From Rana temporaria (lineage: Eukaryota; Chordata; Amphibia; Anura; Ranidae): a DNA stretch of 64,000 nt. The stretch spans positions 130,753,330 to 130,817,329 of the forward strand of contig NC_053500.1 in assembly GCF_905171775.1 (NCBI RefSeq), read 5' to 3'. This document shows positions 21,304 to 32,909 of the stretch, one piece after another (within the stretch, counting starts at the first letter, position 1; each line of letters starts with the position of its first letter). Both the position numbers and the translations under genes were made by a program. Below the pieces are notes generated by a model that ran no database searches, was not told the DNA's origin, and was given only the letters and a program-made list of their open reading frames with translations.

Positions 21304-21621
21304 GACTTACCTCTTGTCCCATGCAGCCAGTGAGTTGAGAAACGGGGTGAGGGGCCGAAAATGACTTCTCACCAGGCGGGGCCTCTAGTAATCTGGTGGG
21401 CCCTCCGCAGCTTTGCGTGGCCCTAAGCGGCTTGCATAGTGAGCCTATAGGGCGGATGAGCCCTGGGGTAGCGCTACACTGGTATACATACGAGTAGGTC
21501 CATTTGCAGGAAGTGGTTAAATCCCTGCTGCACTGACTGCATGGGCACTGACAGCTCATCACTTATGGAGTTAAGTATAGTTAAGTATAGTGGAGACCAG
21601 AGGGATAGGGAGGGTGTAGGG

Positions 21622-22045
21622 CAGGGGTGCCCAACCAGTGGCCCGGGGGCCACACGTGGCCCGCGGAGCCTTCTGATGTGGCCCGTGGAGCCCTCTGATG
21701 TGGCCCATGACCTCCTGCTCTGGGATGGAATAAAATACAATACTGTTATTAAAGGTAAGTTTATTACTAAAATCACAGTGTATATATGGGGATATATGTG
21801 CTCTACAGTGGTTACTGGGCTGCTTTCAAACTGATCCACAGGTGCAGAGAAGTGCACCTCTGCGTTACCTGCACTGAACCATAGACTGTTATTACCTGCG
21901 AGTTTGGTTTGCTGAGAGTAGAGTGGGCGAGTGGGCTCTATAGAGCTGAGTGGGCCGCCATCCACCCGCTCCGCTCATTGTGGCCCGCCACCGGTTACCA
22001 AGTCGCTTAAGTGGCCCTTGCTTTTTAAAAGGTTGGGCACCCCTG
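21622..22045. mobile_element. hAT-type MITE with exact 8-bp duplication
   Basis: Ends CAGGGGTGCCCAACCAGTGG and AAGGTTGGGCACCCCTG are flanked by GTGTAGGG at 21614-21621 and 22046-22053. Eight-base duplications and CAGGGG ends are hallmarks of hAT elements. It is 424 bp and non-coding. A longer relative lies at 39833-40446. Confidence 0.93.
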
Positions 22046-22053
22046 GTGTAGGG

Positions 22054-22980
22054 TGTTAGTTCACCTTATTTTTTTCAGAAAAGGCAAACTTACCCTTTGA
22101 ATCCATTAGTTATCTCATGGCAATTTTCTACTAAATGTATTCAATTGAGCAACAGAAACTGAGTCTCTGCAGAATATTTATTTCGCATTCAAGCTGGATT
22201 CCAGGCACATATAAAATACACAAATGATTTCAGCTACATTAATGGAGAACCCACATCAGCATAGTTGTATAAACCCTTGTGGTATCCCTCAGGGGATGAG
22301 TGATTTAGAAAGTACTGAAGCCAAAAACAGCTAGGGAATCAGTATTTACAGAGAAGCAAGGTCAGCAATGGCAGCCTATACATTTCTTTCACGTTAGGTT
22401 CCCTTAGGAATTATTAAATCCAAGTGATCTTTTTTTTGTAAATTGGCTCTTACAGTAGAAATATCTCAAAATTAGATATTGGTGAACTGAGAAAGCAAAA
22501 AAACCTCACCATGATGTGATCGCTTACACACCATCAATAAATCAGAATATCTGAACTGTGAGTGAACTTTACAAGACTTCCTACTGAGTGATGGGGTGGA
22601 TGGCCTGGATACCTGCAGATGAGAGTAACAAATGTGCCCCTGGTGTGTAGTGTATCTTACATCTGCTTAGCAAAAGGCCATATGCACACTGGGCGCTTAG
22701 CCCCTGAACGTCCAATCCCAGCATTTTCATGTACCTAGGAGGCACAGGTGCAGTGTCCAGTCAAAGTCTATGACAGGCAAAAATATGCTGTGGCTGGACG
22801 GAGTTGGATACTGTACCAAGTGGTATTCGTGTTTCGGGCCCTACACCCTCAAAGACATATGCCCGGAGCACAGAACCCCTGCTTTCTGGGCATACGTCTT
22901 AAAAGTGGGAGGCAGCTCCTCAGAATGGTGAGGTGATTCTCTGGAAGTCAATGAGAAAGAGATTTCTATGTAGTGCACCC
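22054..22980. other. No recognisable gene; mostly unique sequence
   Basis: No element ends recognised between the hAT MITE and the next element. The AT-rich part at 22090-22340 has the texture of unique non-coding DNA. Confidence 0.35.
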
Positions 22981-22983
22981 TAA

Positions 22984-23346
22984 AGCCTTGTACACACAAT
23001 GAGAATATTGGAAAAATGATCGTCTGTTTTATTTTTGTAGGGTAGCCTCATATCGAAAATTAAGAGGTTAGTGGAAGTGATGTAATGTATTTTATTGTAT
23101 TCTCTCGTTTCCGAGCATGCCTAGTCTTGCTCTTACAATTTCTTTCGGACAAAAACTGTACTGAGTAAAAAAAAATTGTACAATCTAGTATCCTACCAGA
23201 AAAAATGCAGTGTTTGTCCCTTTGGATAATTTCAGATGAATGGTCATGATCGCCACTCGAAAACTGTTTACAAACGATCAGATTATCATACGTGCGCTTC
23301 GAAAGCAGTATTTTTCATCCGATTTTCTGATCATGTGTACTAGGCT
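22984..23346. mobile_element. Diverged GTACACACGA-family MITE
   Basis: Ends AGCCTTGTACACACAATGAG and CATGTGTACTAGGCT are inverted, with TAA on the left and TTA on the right. The interior is AT-rich and diverged from other copies, and there is a GAGCATGC block near 23114. Probably an old member. Confidence 0.7.
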
Positions 23347-23456
23347 TTACAGTTTAGGTCAATATAGAACTCTCTAAATGGAAATTATAACGACCGGTGT
23401 ACTAGGAAGTGTCCCTCAGTAAATAATGTTATTGGTTTTAGAGTCAGACATTGTAA

Positions 23457-23551
23457 GGGTTGATTTACTAAAACTGGTGCACTGGAAGCTGATTGGGTTC
23501 TATGCAGAGTTACACCAAATTTTGCACTCTCTAGTTTTAGTAAATCAACCC
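23457..23551. repeat. 95-bp mini-palindromic repeat
   Basis: Exact 19-bp inverted ends GGGTTGATTTACTAAAACT and AGTTTTAGTAAATCAACCC with a short non-coding middle. No clear duplication at the flanks. Confidence 0.88.
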
Positions 23552-23580
23552 CAGTGTGGCTAATTGGTGATGGCTTAGAA

Positions 23581-24127
23581 CAGCCTTTTTCAACCAGGGT
23601 GCGCAGGCACCTTGGGGTGCCTTGAGGTTTCTTCAGGGGTGCCGTGGCAAAATGCCTAAAAATTGCCCCAGTGGGTGGATGAAACCTGCCTTTTAGTGAC
23701 ACAAAGCCACAGGTTTTCATTGTACACCATTACAACCTCCTAGATGCCAACCTCCTAACAACCAATGGCATCATCAGTTGATAAAGAGGATGTCAGTTGC
23801 CTGCATATCATCCTTTTTTTACCCTCCCTTGTCTCTCTCTATTAGCTTTGGGGTCTCATTAGCTAAGTGATGGAGAAAAACTGAGAGAGAAACATTGGAA
23901 TACTAGTCAGTACCAGTTTGCAAATGTGTATTTGCTTTGGAAGAATAAATCACATTTAACGTTGGGTGTCCTACGTGTATTGATGTTACTACATTATGTA
24001 GAACTGTCAGAATAGTTTTTACATTTTAGAATGGAGTGCCTCAAGACTGTCCATAATTTTGGAGGGAGACTCAAGATTGTCCATAATTTAAAGGGTGCCT
24101 TAACTGAAAAAAGGTTGAGAAACGCTG
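23581..24127. mobile_element. hAT-type element with exact 8-bp duplication
   Basis: Ends CAGCCTTTTTCAACCAGGG and GGTTGAGAAACGCTG are flanked by GCTTAGAA at 23573-23580 and 24128-24135. Non-coding, 547 bp. A right-end fragment of the same family lies near 53315-53367. Confidence 0.92.
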
Positions 24128-24234
24128 GCTTAGAAGATGTCCATATATGTAGGGAAGGGTAAGCTAAACCGAGTGGGAAGGCATTTTTTCCAGTAATGGG
24201 GTTGTGGGGTGTACATTAGAGGATACCTTGTATC

Positions 24235-24414
24235 CAAGGACCACGGCTTTGGAATGCTCTACCCACCACCATCCGCTTAGAGGAAAACCATCAGGCATTT
24301 AGGAAAAAACTAAAGACCCACCTCTTATGAAAGACCGGTACGACGCTGGATTCCAAGCGCCTTGAGGCGATTAAGTTCGCATTTGCTGCGCTATACAAGT
24401 TACTCACTCACTCA
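24235..24414 (+). mobile_element. L2/CR1-type LINE 3' end
   Basis: A short 5'-truncated copy: the last 31 codons of the reverse transcriptase frame (QGPRLWNALP through KTHLL, TGA at 24328-24330), the 3' segment GCGCTATACAAG, and a tail TACTCACTCACTCA. It matches the 3' end of the element at 3386-4409. Confidence 0.85.
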
Positions 24415-24935
24415 TGTCTTGACTAAAGAGTCCCAGATTCTGAGAAGAAAAGGTACATATATGGGCAAAGTTTTAACTGTGCTCCTCCAGTGCTCATTGG
24501 CCCCCAAAACTAGGGAAGAGGGCAGGCACAGTTGACTCTGGCTCTCAGTCATGAGCTAAAAGGTGGAGTCAGTTGTTGGCTCTGCCCTGTCATCTGATAG
24601 TAGGAAAGAGCCTGCTATAAGCTAACTCTGGGTCACAGGAGAAAAAAAGGTAATGTACTCCTGTGACCCACAAGAGGAGCATGGCCAAAAATACTTTGGC
24701 CACACTTCTCTTTTAATGCAAGGAAAAAGATGGACTGAAGAAAGGAATGAAAGAAGAAGTTTTGTTGGCCAGCATAGAAAAAAAGAAGAAAATAGGAAAA
24801 AAGCATGTGTATTTATGTAAAAGCATCCTTTAAACTGTGTTCCTGTCACAGAGTGGTTACCTTAATTTCGCAGACGCCACAATTTTGTAAGAGAAGATCT
24901 CTGGACTGGGGTTATGGAAGTAGTTGTGAAGCACA
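24415..24935. other. No recognisable gene or element
   Basis: AG-rich stretch, no motif assigned. Confidence 0.35.
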
Positions 24936-24940
24936 CCTTG

Positions 24941-25679
24941 TCCCAGATTCTCGTAGGGCGGCGTAAATGTAAGCGGGCGTAGCGTATCGTAGTTACACTA
25001 CGCCGCCGCAACTTAGAGAGGCAAGTGCTGTATTCACAAAGCACTTGCGTCCAAAGTTATGTCGGCGTAGCGTAAATGTGCCGGCGTAAGCGCGCCTAAA
25101 TCAAATGAGGAACAGGGGGGCGTGTTTTATGTAAACTAATCATGACCCCACGTAAATGACGCTTTTATCGAACGACGCATGCGCGCGAATGCTCAGTATC
25201 ACGTTGAATTTTCAAATTAAATTACGCCCGCTCAATGCCTAGTCGACGTGAACGTAACTTACGTCCAGCAGCATTCACGGACGACTTCCGCAAACAACGT
25301 AAAATACGACGCTGTTCGTACGTTTCCGACATCCATACCTAACATGACTTACCCCTGCTTTATGAGGGGTAACTTTATGCCGGCGTATGTCTTACGTAAA
25401 CAACGTATCTTGATACACCGGGCGCACGTACGTTCGTGAATCGGCGTATCTGGCTAATTAGCATATTCAATGCGGAAATATACGGAAGCGCCACCTAGCA
25501 GCCAGTGTAAATATGCACCCTAAGATATGACGGCGTAGGAGACTTACGCCGCTCATATCTAGGCAACTGTGAGGCATATCTGATTCTATGAATCAGGCAC
25601 CGAATTGCGACGGGCCGCACTCAGAGTTACAACGGCGTATCTGGAGATACGCCGGCGTAACTCCTTTGAGAATCTGGGC
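24941..25679. mobile_element. 739-bp CpG-rich element with exact 5-bp duplication
   Basis: Ends TCCCAGATTCTCG and GAGAATCTGGGC are flanked by CCTTG at 24936-24940 and 25680-25684. The interior is rich in CG, TACG and ACGTAA motifs, in contrast to the AT-rich flanks. Related copies: 29276, 34946, 43167, 44774, 53846 and 61535. No transposase frame; superfamily not assigned. Confidence 0.9.
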
Positions 25680-25684
25680 CCTTG

Positions 25685-26600
25685 TGTTTATCTTAGTCTG
25701 ATCCAAACCTTCTAGAGTTCTTCCATAAACCTTCAAATATAACAATGTTTATGCGTGATTGATAGGTATATTGTACAATTACACAATTATGACTACAAAC
25801 TGTCCATCAAAATGCCCAATGCTGCAGTTTGTAACTCCCCTGCTACAGAAAAATACATGGCACAAATGTACCCAATGACCCAAGGGTTCATTATCTCTGA
25901 CAGGTTTAGAAATAGCTTTTTTGTCACATATGCTTAGATCATTAGCGCTTGCAATTGTTATTAAATTCACAGCAGTCTATTTTTCCTGGGTTTTGTCAGC
26001 GGTGTTGTTGCTGGCTCTCCCAGATGAATACATCTGAAAAATGAATTAAACAGTGGACCATATCCTCTCTGCTAAAATGCAGGCCGAGCGAGTGAGAGTA
26101 CATCAATCGACACTCTGTTAAGGGATCTATATCAAGCCTGAGCAAAGGTTTATTGCTAATTGCTATTTCTCTGTACCAAGCTCATTAAACCCACTGTAAC
26201 TTGATGTCAAGGTTCCCTTGGAGTGGGAAGACAAGGCCTCTGAAGGAGTTTTACATTATTAAGGATATGGAGAAACCATTATCTCAACAAGACTGAAATC
26301 TTGTTTTTATCTTGAAGGGCAAGGTTACAATTTGTTTCCTAAACTTCCTTATTCTACTGTTGCATTGTATGTAGTCACCTTCTTGGTGCTAGGTTTGAAC
26401 TTTTTGTTTTAAAATCATAAATTGTCTGGATTTTGTATCAACGTTGCTTTGTCCCACTTTAAACGGGAGCAATAGTGTGTTTTCAAGGCCAGAATTGCTT
26501 TGTTTCTGAAAAGTCCAAACAGCTTTGAGCATGGACGACAGTTGATTAGCAAGTTTAGACACTGAAAAACAAAACTGTTCATTAAATGTATAATTTTTCC
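25685..26600. other. Apparently unique non-coding DNA
   Basis: No repeat ends recognised. Rich in ATTA/TAAT-type motifs in short AT-rich blocks, with a texture like conserved non-coding DNA, but there is no comparison here to show conservation. Confidence 0.3.
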
Positions 26601-26639
26601 AACTGAAATTTGAAAACCTGCTACAAAATACATACATGT

Positions 26640-27655
26640 AGTACAGGAACCAAGCATGCGTGTTTGAATCTGGGTCAGGGTGAGTGACCCAGGGAGGCTG
26701 GAATGACTCATCAGGCAGCATCTCTGATGCCACCCCCCTACTTGCTGAAACTTCCAAAAGAATGAGAGGGAGGTTAGGAGGAGCTGTCCAGAGTATTGGT
26801 GAAGGCCTCAACCAATCCCCACCCAAATAGTCTGGCAGGGGGAGGCCAGCAGGGGCAGTGTGGAGTTCAGGTGGAAGCTGGAGATGGAGTGCTGAGGAGG
26901 CTGTCGGAGGCCCTTGAGGGTAGCCCCCTAGTCTGGGGTGACCTCAGGCCTGGGGCTCGGGTGCAGGAGGGATCCTCTCACAACAGAAGAAGGAGTCCTG
27001 TCCAGTGGCATGGGAGCAGGTGTGAGGACAGCAGGAGCCAGCGAGCACGTCCAAGAGTTCTCCAGGGAGAAGACAGTCGAGTGGCTGGTGAGTGAGACAG
27101 TCAGGGAGGACTGAGAGACAGCCTGAGAGGACTGAGGAGCAGCAGTCTGAGATGGTTGTAGAGTCAGTCTGGGAGGACTATGGAAGATTAGCCAGAAAGC
27201 CTAGTGAAAGAGGCAGCTGCAGCCAGGTGGGCTGCCAGTGCCTGAACAGGTGGTGTTGGAATCAGTAGCCACAAGGAAGGTAGCTGGACACTGGGACTTT
27301 TCTACACACCAAAGGGGCCCGCGGTCCCTGCCTGTAATGGGCTTTTGCTGGATCTGACAGTGTGCCCCGTCAGATCCCACCTAAGCAGTATTTCTGCAAG
27401 CAAGATTTGTGCAGGGGTCAGAAAAGGAGTGTATATATAGACTATATAGTTGTGTCCCCAAAGAGTTCCTTTTGCTGATGGGTCACGTAGGCATCCCATA
27501 ATATCACCATTCCCATTCAAGTTGAATACCCCTAATAAACAAAACAAAGTAGCTGGATTGTTTCCTGACTCAAGTGTGCTGTGGAAATTCTGTGTTCCTG
27601 GCTGTGCAGGGTGGGGGATCCCTTTTCCCCAGCGGCTCCTATGGGGGTAGCGCTA
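26640..27655 (+). mobile_element. Possible LTR-type sequence, 3' end at 27655
   Basis: G-rich direct-repeat-like text (GGGAGGACTGAGAG variants near 27100-27190), an AATAAA at 27534-27539, and a terminus CCTATGGGGGTAGCGCTACA at 27655, like the ends at 6530 and 21478. The 99-aa frame at 26796-27095 shows no recognisable domain. Left boundary and class are inferences. Confidence 0.35.
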
Positions 27656-28535
27656 CACCCCAAACTCAGAAGTACTGCGTCTTTTTCAGAGTCTGGTAGT
27701 AGATCAGTTTGGTAGAGGAGCATATGGACATGTAATACAGGATGTTTTTGTGCCTGTTATAATGAGAGTGTCTTACTTTGCCTGGTATGGACAAAATTAA
27801 AGGTTTTTGCTTTAAAGTGTCTGAAAAAAGAGTGTGTATTACTCAGGGCAATCAACTAACTTTTTAGTCTTTCAATCTTGCAAAGCAAGATTGGAAATGA
27901 CTGGAATAGGTTGATATATGGCCATGGGGCATGAACACAGTTCTTCTTCTTTGATAAATGATAGTTATTGAACGTCACTTATAAAACAAGTTGTGCCTCT
28001 CTATAGCAGTCACATTATTCCCAACAACTAAAAATCGACATCTGTATTCTGACTGCTGTTGGCTCATCAGCCATGATGCTTTTGCCATGTATTTTACATA
28101 AGACTTGATATGGCATCAAAACTTGATAGAAGATCCACTAATGGCTGCATAATAGATCAATGGGTATCATTTATTCCAGGCCTTTTTCCCAGTCTGGAAA
28201 TACTGTAAGCTGTATTTTTGGTTTTGATGGCCCCTGGTTCGCGGAAACTACTCACAGACATCTACTTGTCTAATAAACCTTGAGTAAGCACCTTGGATTA
28301 GGATTATATCAATAAAAACTGAGAAACTGGACCACAATGCTGTGACCAAGTAAATGACAATGGAAAATAATGGAAATTGAGCTACAGAAAGGGTAAACAG
28401 GAAGTTCAGGTCACCACAGAGCTCCAGTTGAAGAGATCTTCTTGGATCACATGCAACAGTGAGCATCCAGTGAGGAATCAAACCCAGATTTACTTCCCTA
28501 AAAGGTCTCTAAAAGATAGTAGAGTTACTCTAAAG
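27656..28535. other. No recognisable gene or element
   Basis: No element ends or coding motifs seen. Confidence 0.35.
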
Positions 28536-28537
28536 CA

Positions 28538-28650
28538 GGGGTCTCCAAACTTTTCCAACAGAAGGCCAGTTTATTGTCCTTCAGAATTTAGGAGGTCCGG
28601 ATTGTGGCCAGCGGGGGTAAAAAATGTCCTGGCCCAGCATCGGATAAAGG
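28538..28650 (+). mobile_element. hAT-type MITE fragment, left end
   Basis: CAGGGGTCTCCAAACTTTTCC at the left end matches the family of the complete element at 48959-49297. Internal text (CCTTCAGAATTTAGGAGG...) is also shared, but in rearranged order. No right end, so it is truncated or rearranged. Confidence 0.65.
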
Positions 28651-28659
28651 CAGGCAAAG

Positions 28660-29015
28660 GGCCACAAAGGGAACTCAATCTTTCCAGTGACGGTGACAAG
28701 CAGCCACTCCAGCCGCTGTCCCAGGTCCTCATTGGCTAGATTGATAGCAGCAGGAGCCATTGGCTCCCACTGCAGTCAAACAAATCCAGTGAAACCGGAG
28801 CTGGGGGTGGGACCGAGTCCTGCTGTCTGTGTCAATGGACGCAACAGCAAGACTCGGGAGTGTGTCCCCGCACCAGTGTCCCCTTGAAAAGTGTCTCTCC
28901 ATGGGGGCACAACAGAAGAGGGGGATCGGGGGCCGCTCTGTACAAAACCCTTGCACAGAAAGCAAGTATGACATGTTTGTTATTAAAAAAATAATAATGA
29001 ACCTTTACAACCCCT
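28660..29015. mobile_element. T2-like MITE, right end
   Basis: Right end ATGAACCTTTACAACCCCT followed by TTAA at 29016-29019. The left boundary is uncertain. Confidence 0.45.
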
Positions 29016-29275
29016 TTAATAGCTGTGACAGTCTATTGTGCAAATTTTGACCAGAGCTTGGAATTTAAAGCTCTTATGTGCCTCCTCCTGCCCTCACATT
29101 TCTCTATTGGACATTAAGGCATGCCATCACATTTAGCAGCCAATAAGGAGAGCTCAATATTCTGAGTTTCAGTTGGAATTTCCATTAAAGAGCCCTTCAG
29201 GTTTTGGGGCTCCTGGGGCACGCTAGAAAAAAAAAAAGGAAGCAGCATCCTTGCACAGTGAAGTTGGTTCTATAG

Positions 29276-29994
29276 GGCCAGATTCACAGAATAAGTACGC
29301 CGGAGCATCTGCTGATACTCCGGCGCACTTTCAAATTTGCCGCGTCATATCTTTATTTGTAATTCACAAACAAAGATACAACGCCATTTGGCTAAGATCC
29401 GACAGGCGTACGGCTTCGTACGCCTTCGGATCTTAGGATGCAATACTTCGGCCGCCGCCGGGTGGAGATCGCGTCGTTTTCCGCGTCAGGTATGCTAATT
29501 AGCTGTTTACGGCGATCCACGAAGGTACGCGCGTTCGTCGCATTCTCTTACATCGTCGCTAGTCGGCTTTTCGCGTCGCAAAGTTACGGCTGCTATTTAG
29601 GTGGTGTAACAATAGACAGCCCATGTTAAAGTATGGCCGTCGTTCCCGCATCGAATTTCAATTTTTTTTTTTTTGCGTAAGTCGTCCGGGAATACGAAAG
29701 TACGTTACGCACGTCGCCATTCAAAACATTACGTCGGGGCGACGTCATTTCGCGCAAAGCATGGCGGGAAATTTCAAAACGGAGCATGCGCAGTACGTTC
29801 GTCGCGGGAACACGCCTAATTTAAATGGTCCCGCCCCATTTGAATTAGGCGGGCTTGCACCGGACGGCTTTACGCTGCGCCGCCGCAAGTTTACACGCAA
29901 GTGCTTTATGAATCAAGCACTTACGCTGAAAACTTGCGGCAGAGTAACGTAAAGGACATACGTTACGCCGCCGCAAAGATATGTGAATCTGGCC
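29276..29994. mobile_element. 719-bp CpG-rich element of the 5-bp-duplication family
   Basis: Ends GGCCAGATTCACA and TGTGAATCTGGCC are flanked by TATAG and CATAG (4 of 5 match). The interior contains GAGCATGCGCAGTACG and many CG dinucleotides. The 109-aa frame at 29623 is fortuitous. Confidence 0.88.
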
Positions 29995-29999
29995 CATAG

Positions 30000-31010
30000 T
30001 GTCCAAGAGGCAATATAACATCTTTGAATTGACTACAGGTAAGCTTAAACTCCTGACACCTCCAATTTTGGTAAAAGGTAAATCATGCCTAGTATGAGCA
30101 ATATGTTTTCTTCCCTTTTGTTCAAGCTTAAGGCTATCATTATCACGGCTGAAGTTCCAGAATTACCTCTGTCCAAGAGCAACACTCATAACTGCGCACT
30201 GTGTGAAATCACTTTCCAGAATATGAATCACAAAAACAATTTGTCTAAAAAAAGTAATTTATTAAATTTGTTGTAAAAGTCAGTCCATGGTTTATACCAC
30301 TGAGTTTTATACATGTCTAGAAGACATCTCTGCCAACTGTCAGAACGTTGACTGCCAGCTGACTAAAATCAGGTAAAAAAAATATATATATTCATATTTC
30401 TTGACAGAAGGGAAAGTGTGAGATTACTTGACTATAGCAAGCCTACCAAATACACAGTTACAGCTGCCATTAAATACAATTAAAGGCAATCGTTGAGTAT
30501 CGCTCGTGATCTTTCAATCTTTTTTTTTTTTTGTAAGACAGTGACAGCGACAGAAAAATATAATGGTCTATGCTCTTTTCTAAATTCTAAAGTTTAGTCC
30601 AAAAAAGTTTTTTAAAAGAAAAAATCAGCACAAGGGACATGCTTACAGTCAATGTGATGTGTCCCTTGTGCTGATGGCTGTGAAATTCGCTGTAATCTTC
30701 CATCCTTCAATACCCCACCTCCACTGTAATCTTCCAGTGCCGTGGAGTTAATAGACCTGGGGGACCTGTCATAGCTACTCATCAAGAATGTCAACTATGC
30801 CCACCTCCTCCATCCATAGTGGTCAGAGCTTCTATGAATGAAACATGATCTATGAATAGGGGATTGGTGAATGAATGACAGGATACTCTTCCAGTCTGAG
30901 ATTGTTTTCCATTCAGAGAAGCTATAGTAGAGTACTTTTACTGGTGCAATCTTTGACACAATGCAACGACCCAGCGTCTGAGCACAGCGTGGCATATTTT
31001 TTTTTACTCC
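30000..31010. other. No recognisable gene or element
   Basis: AT-rich in its first half. There is a short inverted pair around CAGCACAAGGGACAT/ATGTGTCCCTTGTGCTG (30627-30674) and nothing assignable otherwise. Confidence 0.4.
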
Positions 31011-31015
31011 TGTCT

Positions 31016-31845
31016 ACCCTTGCGATCCAGCCATGCCACTGCCGCTACAGGAGTATCAAAAAACTGGACCCGGCCATCTTCTTCCACCCAGGGCCGAGCT
31101 GGAAACAGCATTGCATACTTAAGGTGCAATACCCGCAGTCGCGCTTCACGTCTTGGAATTGAGATCTTCTCTTCTGAACTTCTGCAGAAAAATCCAGGAA
31201 CACCGCCACGTGGCCATTCCCCATGTTTGTGTTCCCTTTTTCTCTGGAAAGCCGCATTATAGTATCCCTGTCCCTAAAATTCAGGAACTTAGCGATGAAT
31301 GTGCGGGGGGGGTGCCCCCTCGGGCGGGGGCTTCGCTGGTATTCGGTGCGCCCTCTCCACCGCAAACATTACTGAGAATGCTTCTCTGCCATATGTATTG
31401 ATAAGGAGGTTCTCCAAGTAGTCGGCTGGTTCCCTGCCCTGCGCCCGCTCCGGTAGTCCTATAAACCGCAGATTACAGCGGCAAAGCCTGTTCTCCATTT
31501 CGTCCTGGTGAGAATGGAGCAGGTGGACCTGGCGCTGTAGCTCGTCTGTGGTGTGCTGTAGGGGGTGTAATATATCTTCCGCGGCGCCTATTCGGGTCTC
31601 AGCTTCCATTACCCTGTCCCGCACCGAGGCCTTAGCAGCGAAATGTCGATCTTTACTTCATCAATCTTAGTCGTCAAGGTGCCTTGTAGTGCAGCTATTG
31701 CGTCCAGCACCTTTGCCGTCTCAGCCGCATGGCGATCTTCCCCCTGGTTGTCACCGGCGCGATCTTTGGCCTGCTCCTCATCTCCCTCATGCCTGTATTT
31801 AGCCAGTTTTTCTGCCGCTGCGGACGTTTTCTTCGGGGGCGACAT
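31016..31845 (-). pseudogene. L1/Tx1-type LINE ORF1 protein, frameshifted
   Basis: On the minus strand, ATG at 31845 begins MSPPKKTSAAAEK and continues through an acidic, helical N-terminal part resembling the coiled-coil arm of L1 ORF1p. The later frames show HLLHSHQDEMENRLCRCNLR and FIGLPE (start of the RNA-recognition domain), VERAHRIP, RTFIAKFLNFRDRD, FLDFSAEVQKRRSQF and, in a third frame, MLFPARP then VQFFDTP and AWLDRKG at the C-terminal domain. ORF1p normally trimerises and coats the LINE RNA. Frame changes are visible near 31615, in the G run near 31310, and near 31130, so it is dead. ORF2 is not visible downstream (below 31016), and about 250 bp upstream may be 5' leader. Confidence 0.82.
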
Positions 31846-32110
31846 CTTCCAGTAGGCTATGAGGCAAAAATTAGATCCGAAAAGTCCCTCATGCTGTTAA
31901 TCAGGATCTATTGCAAGAGGAGCTCTCTCACCCTGCGGCTTACTCCATCGCTTGCCAGGCCACGCCCCACAGAGCGTGGCAGTTTTACTCAGGTCCTGGC
32001 GGCCAGCACTCTCAGGCAATGATGGCAGCACTCCAGTTCTCACACTGCAGAATGGGTCAACATGGGTCCCAGTACTTACTGTTTCTCCTCTCTGGGCCCT
32101 GTTGCAACAC
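31846..32110 (-). mobile_element. Probable 5' leader of the L1-type element
   Basis: Sequence immediately upstream of the ORF1 start on the minus strand, GC-richer than the surroundings, lacking frames. Assignment rests on position only; the outer limit is unknown. Confidence 0.35.
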
Positions 32111-32374
32111 AACAGAAAACAGGTTGGAAAGCTGGTCTCCCTATAGCAGTTCAGTTCAAACAGGCAGGTGTGCAGCCTTTAGCCCTATGCCGGTGTTCAG
32201 TGACTTTTCTCTCTGGGAGCAGACTCCACAACATGTGTCTACAGTCACTGTTTTTGCATGTGTGTTTCTCTCTCTCCACCTGGGCTCTCTCTCCTCCACC
32301 TTGCTCTGCCTGCTCTCCCTAGGCACCCTGGGACATGTAGTGTCTAATGCTAGCTACATTATAAATTAGAGCGG

Positions 32375-32624
32375 AGACTGCGAGCCAGGCCTTCTTGTCC
32401 AATATCAGTGCCTGACCTCACAAATGCGCTTCATGAAGAATGGTCAAACATTCCCATAGACACACTCCTAAACCTTGTGGACAGCCATCCCAGAAGAGTT
32501 GAAGCTGTTATAGCTGCAAAGGGTGGTCCAACTCAATATTGAACCCTACGGACTAAGACTGGGATGCCATTAAAGTTCATGTGTGTGTAAAGGCAGGCGT
32601 CCCAATACTGTTGACAATATAGTG
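32375..32624 (+). mobile_element. Tc1/mariner 3' portion
   Basis: Ends in a terminal repeat GACAATATAGTG followed by TA at 32625-32626, preceded by GGCAGGCGTCCCAATACTG, a typical Tc1-type right end. The left part of the element is missing. Confidence 0.85.
32429..32542 (+). pseudogene. C-terminal end of a Tc1-type transposase
   Basis: A 37-codon stretch ending in TGA at 32540-32542 reads LHEEWSNIPIDTLLNLVDS then RRVEAVIAAKGG, the standard C-terminus of Tc1-family transposases. The residues just upstream (SNISA, CAS) lie in another frame, showing a frameshift. The catalytic DDE region is absent, so this is a relic of an enzyme whose element family differs from the copies at 13207 and 47110 by its terminal repeat. 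Confidence 0.85.
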
Positions 32625-32909
32625 TACCTAAATTTGTCTTGGTATCGGCCTCTTGTAGTCCCTGTATGGCAGCCATCAAAGTTGAAAGAGGAGACAAACA
32701 GTTTATGTGCTGACAAGGAACATGTTAATAGGTGGAAAGTGCAGAGAGGCAAATGAGCTTATCAGTGTACTGATTCTTCTTCACTATCCAGTCAAAGGCT
32801 GGGGTAAAAGAGGAGACCTGTGAGCATTACTTAAAGCTGAACTTCAGGCAACAAGTTTTTCCATACCGTGGAGCTGTGCCCGCACGGCATGGTCAACTGC
32901 TCATTTTTG

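Noticed and set aside
23581..24127. Possible coding exon around 23385-23720 (111-aa minus frame)
   Set aside because: Overlaps the hAT-type element and a small palindromic repeat; no domain.
26389..27095. 99- and 145-aa frames as a possible host exon
   Set aside because: No splice-site pair, domain or family resemblance; surrounding text looks LTR-like.
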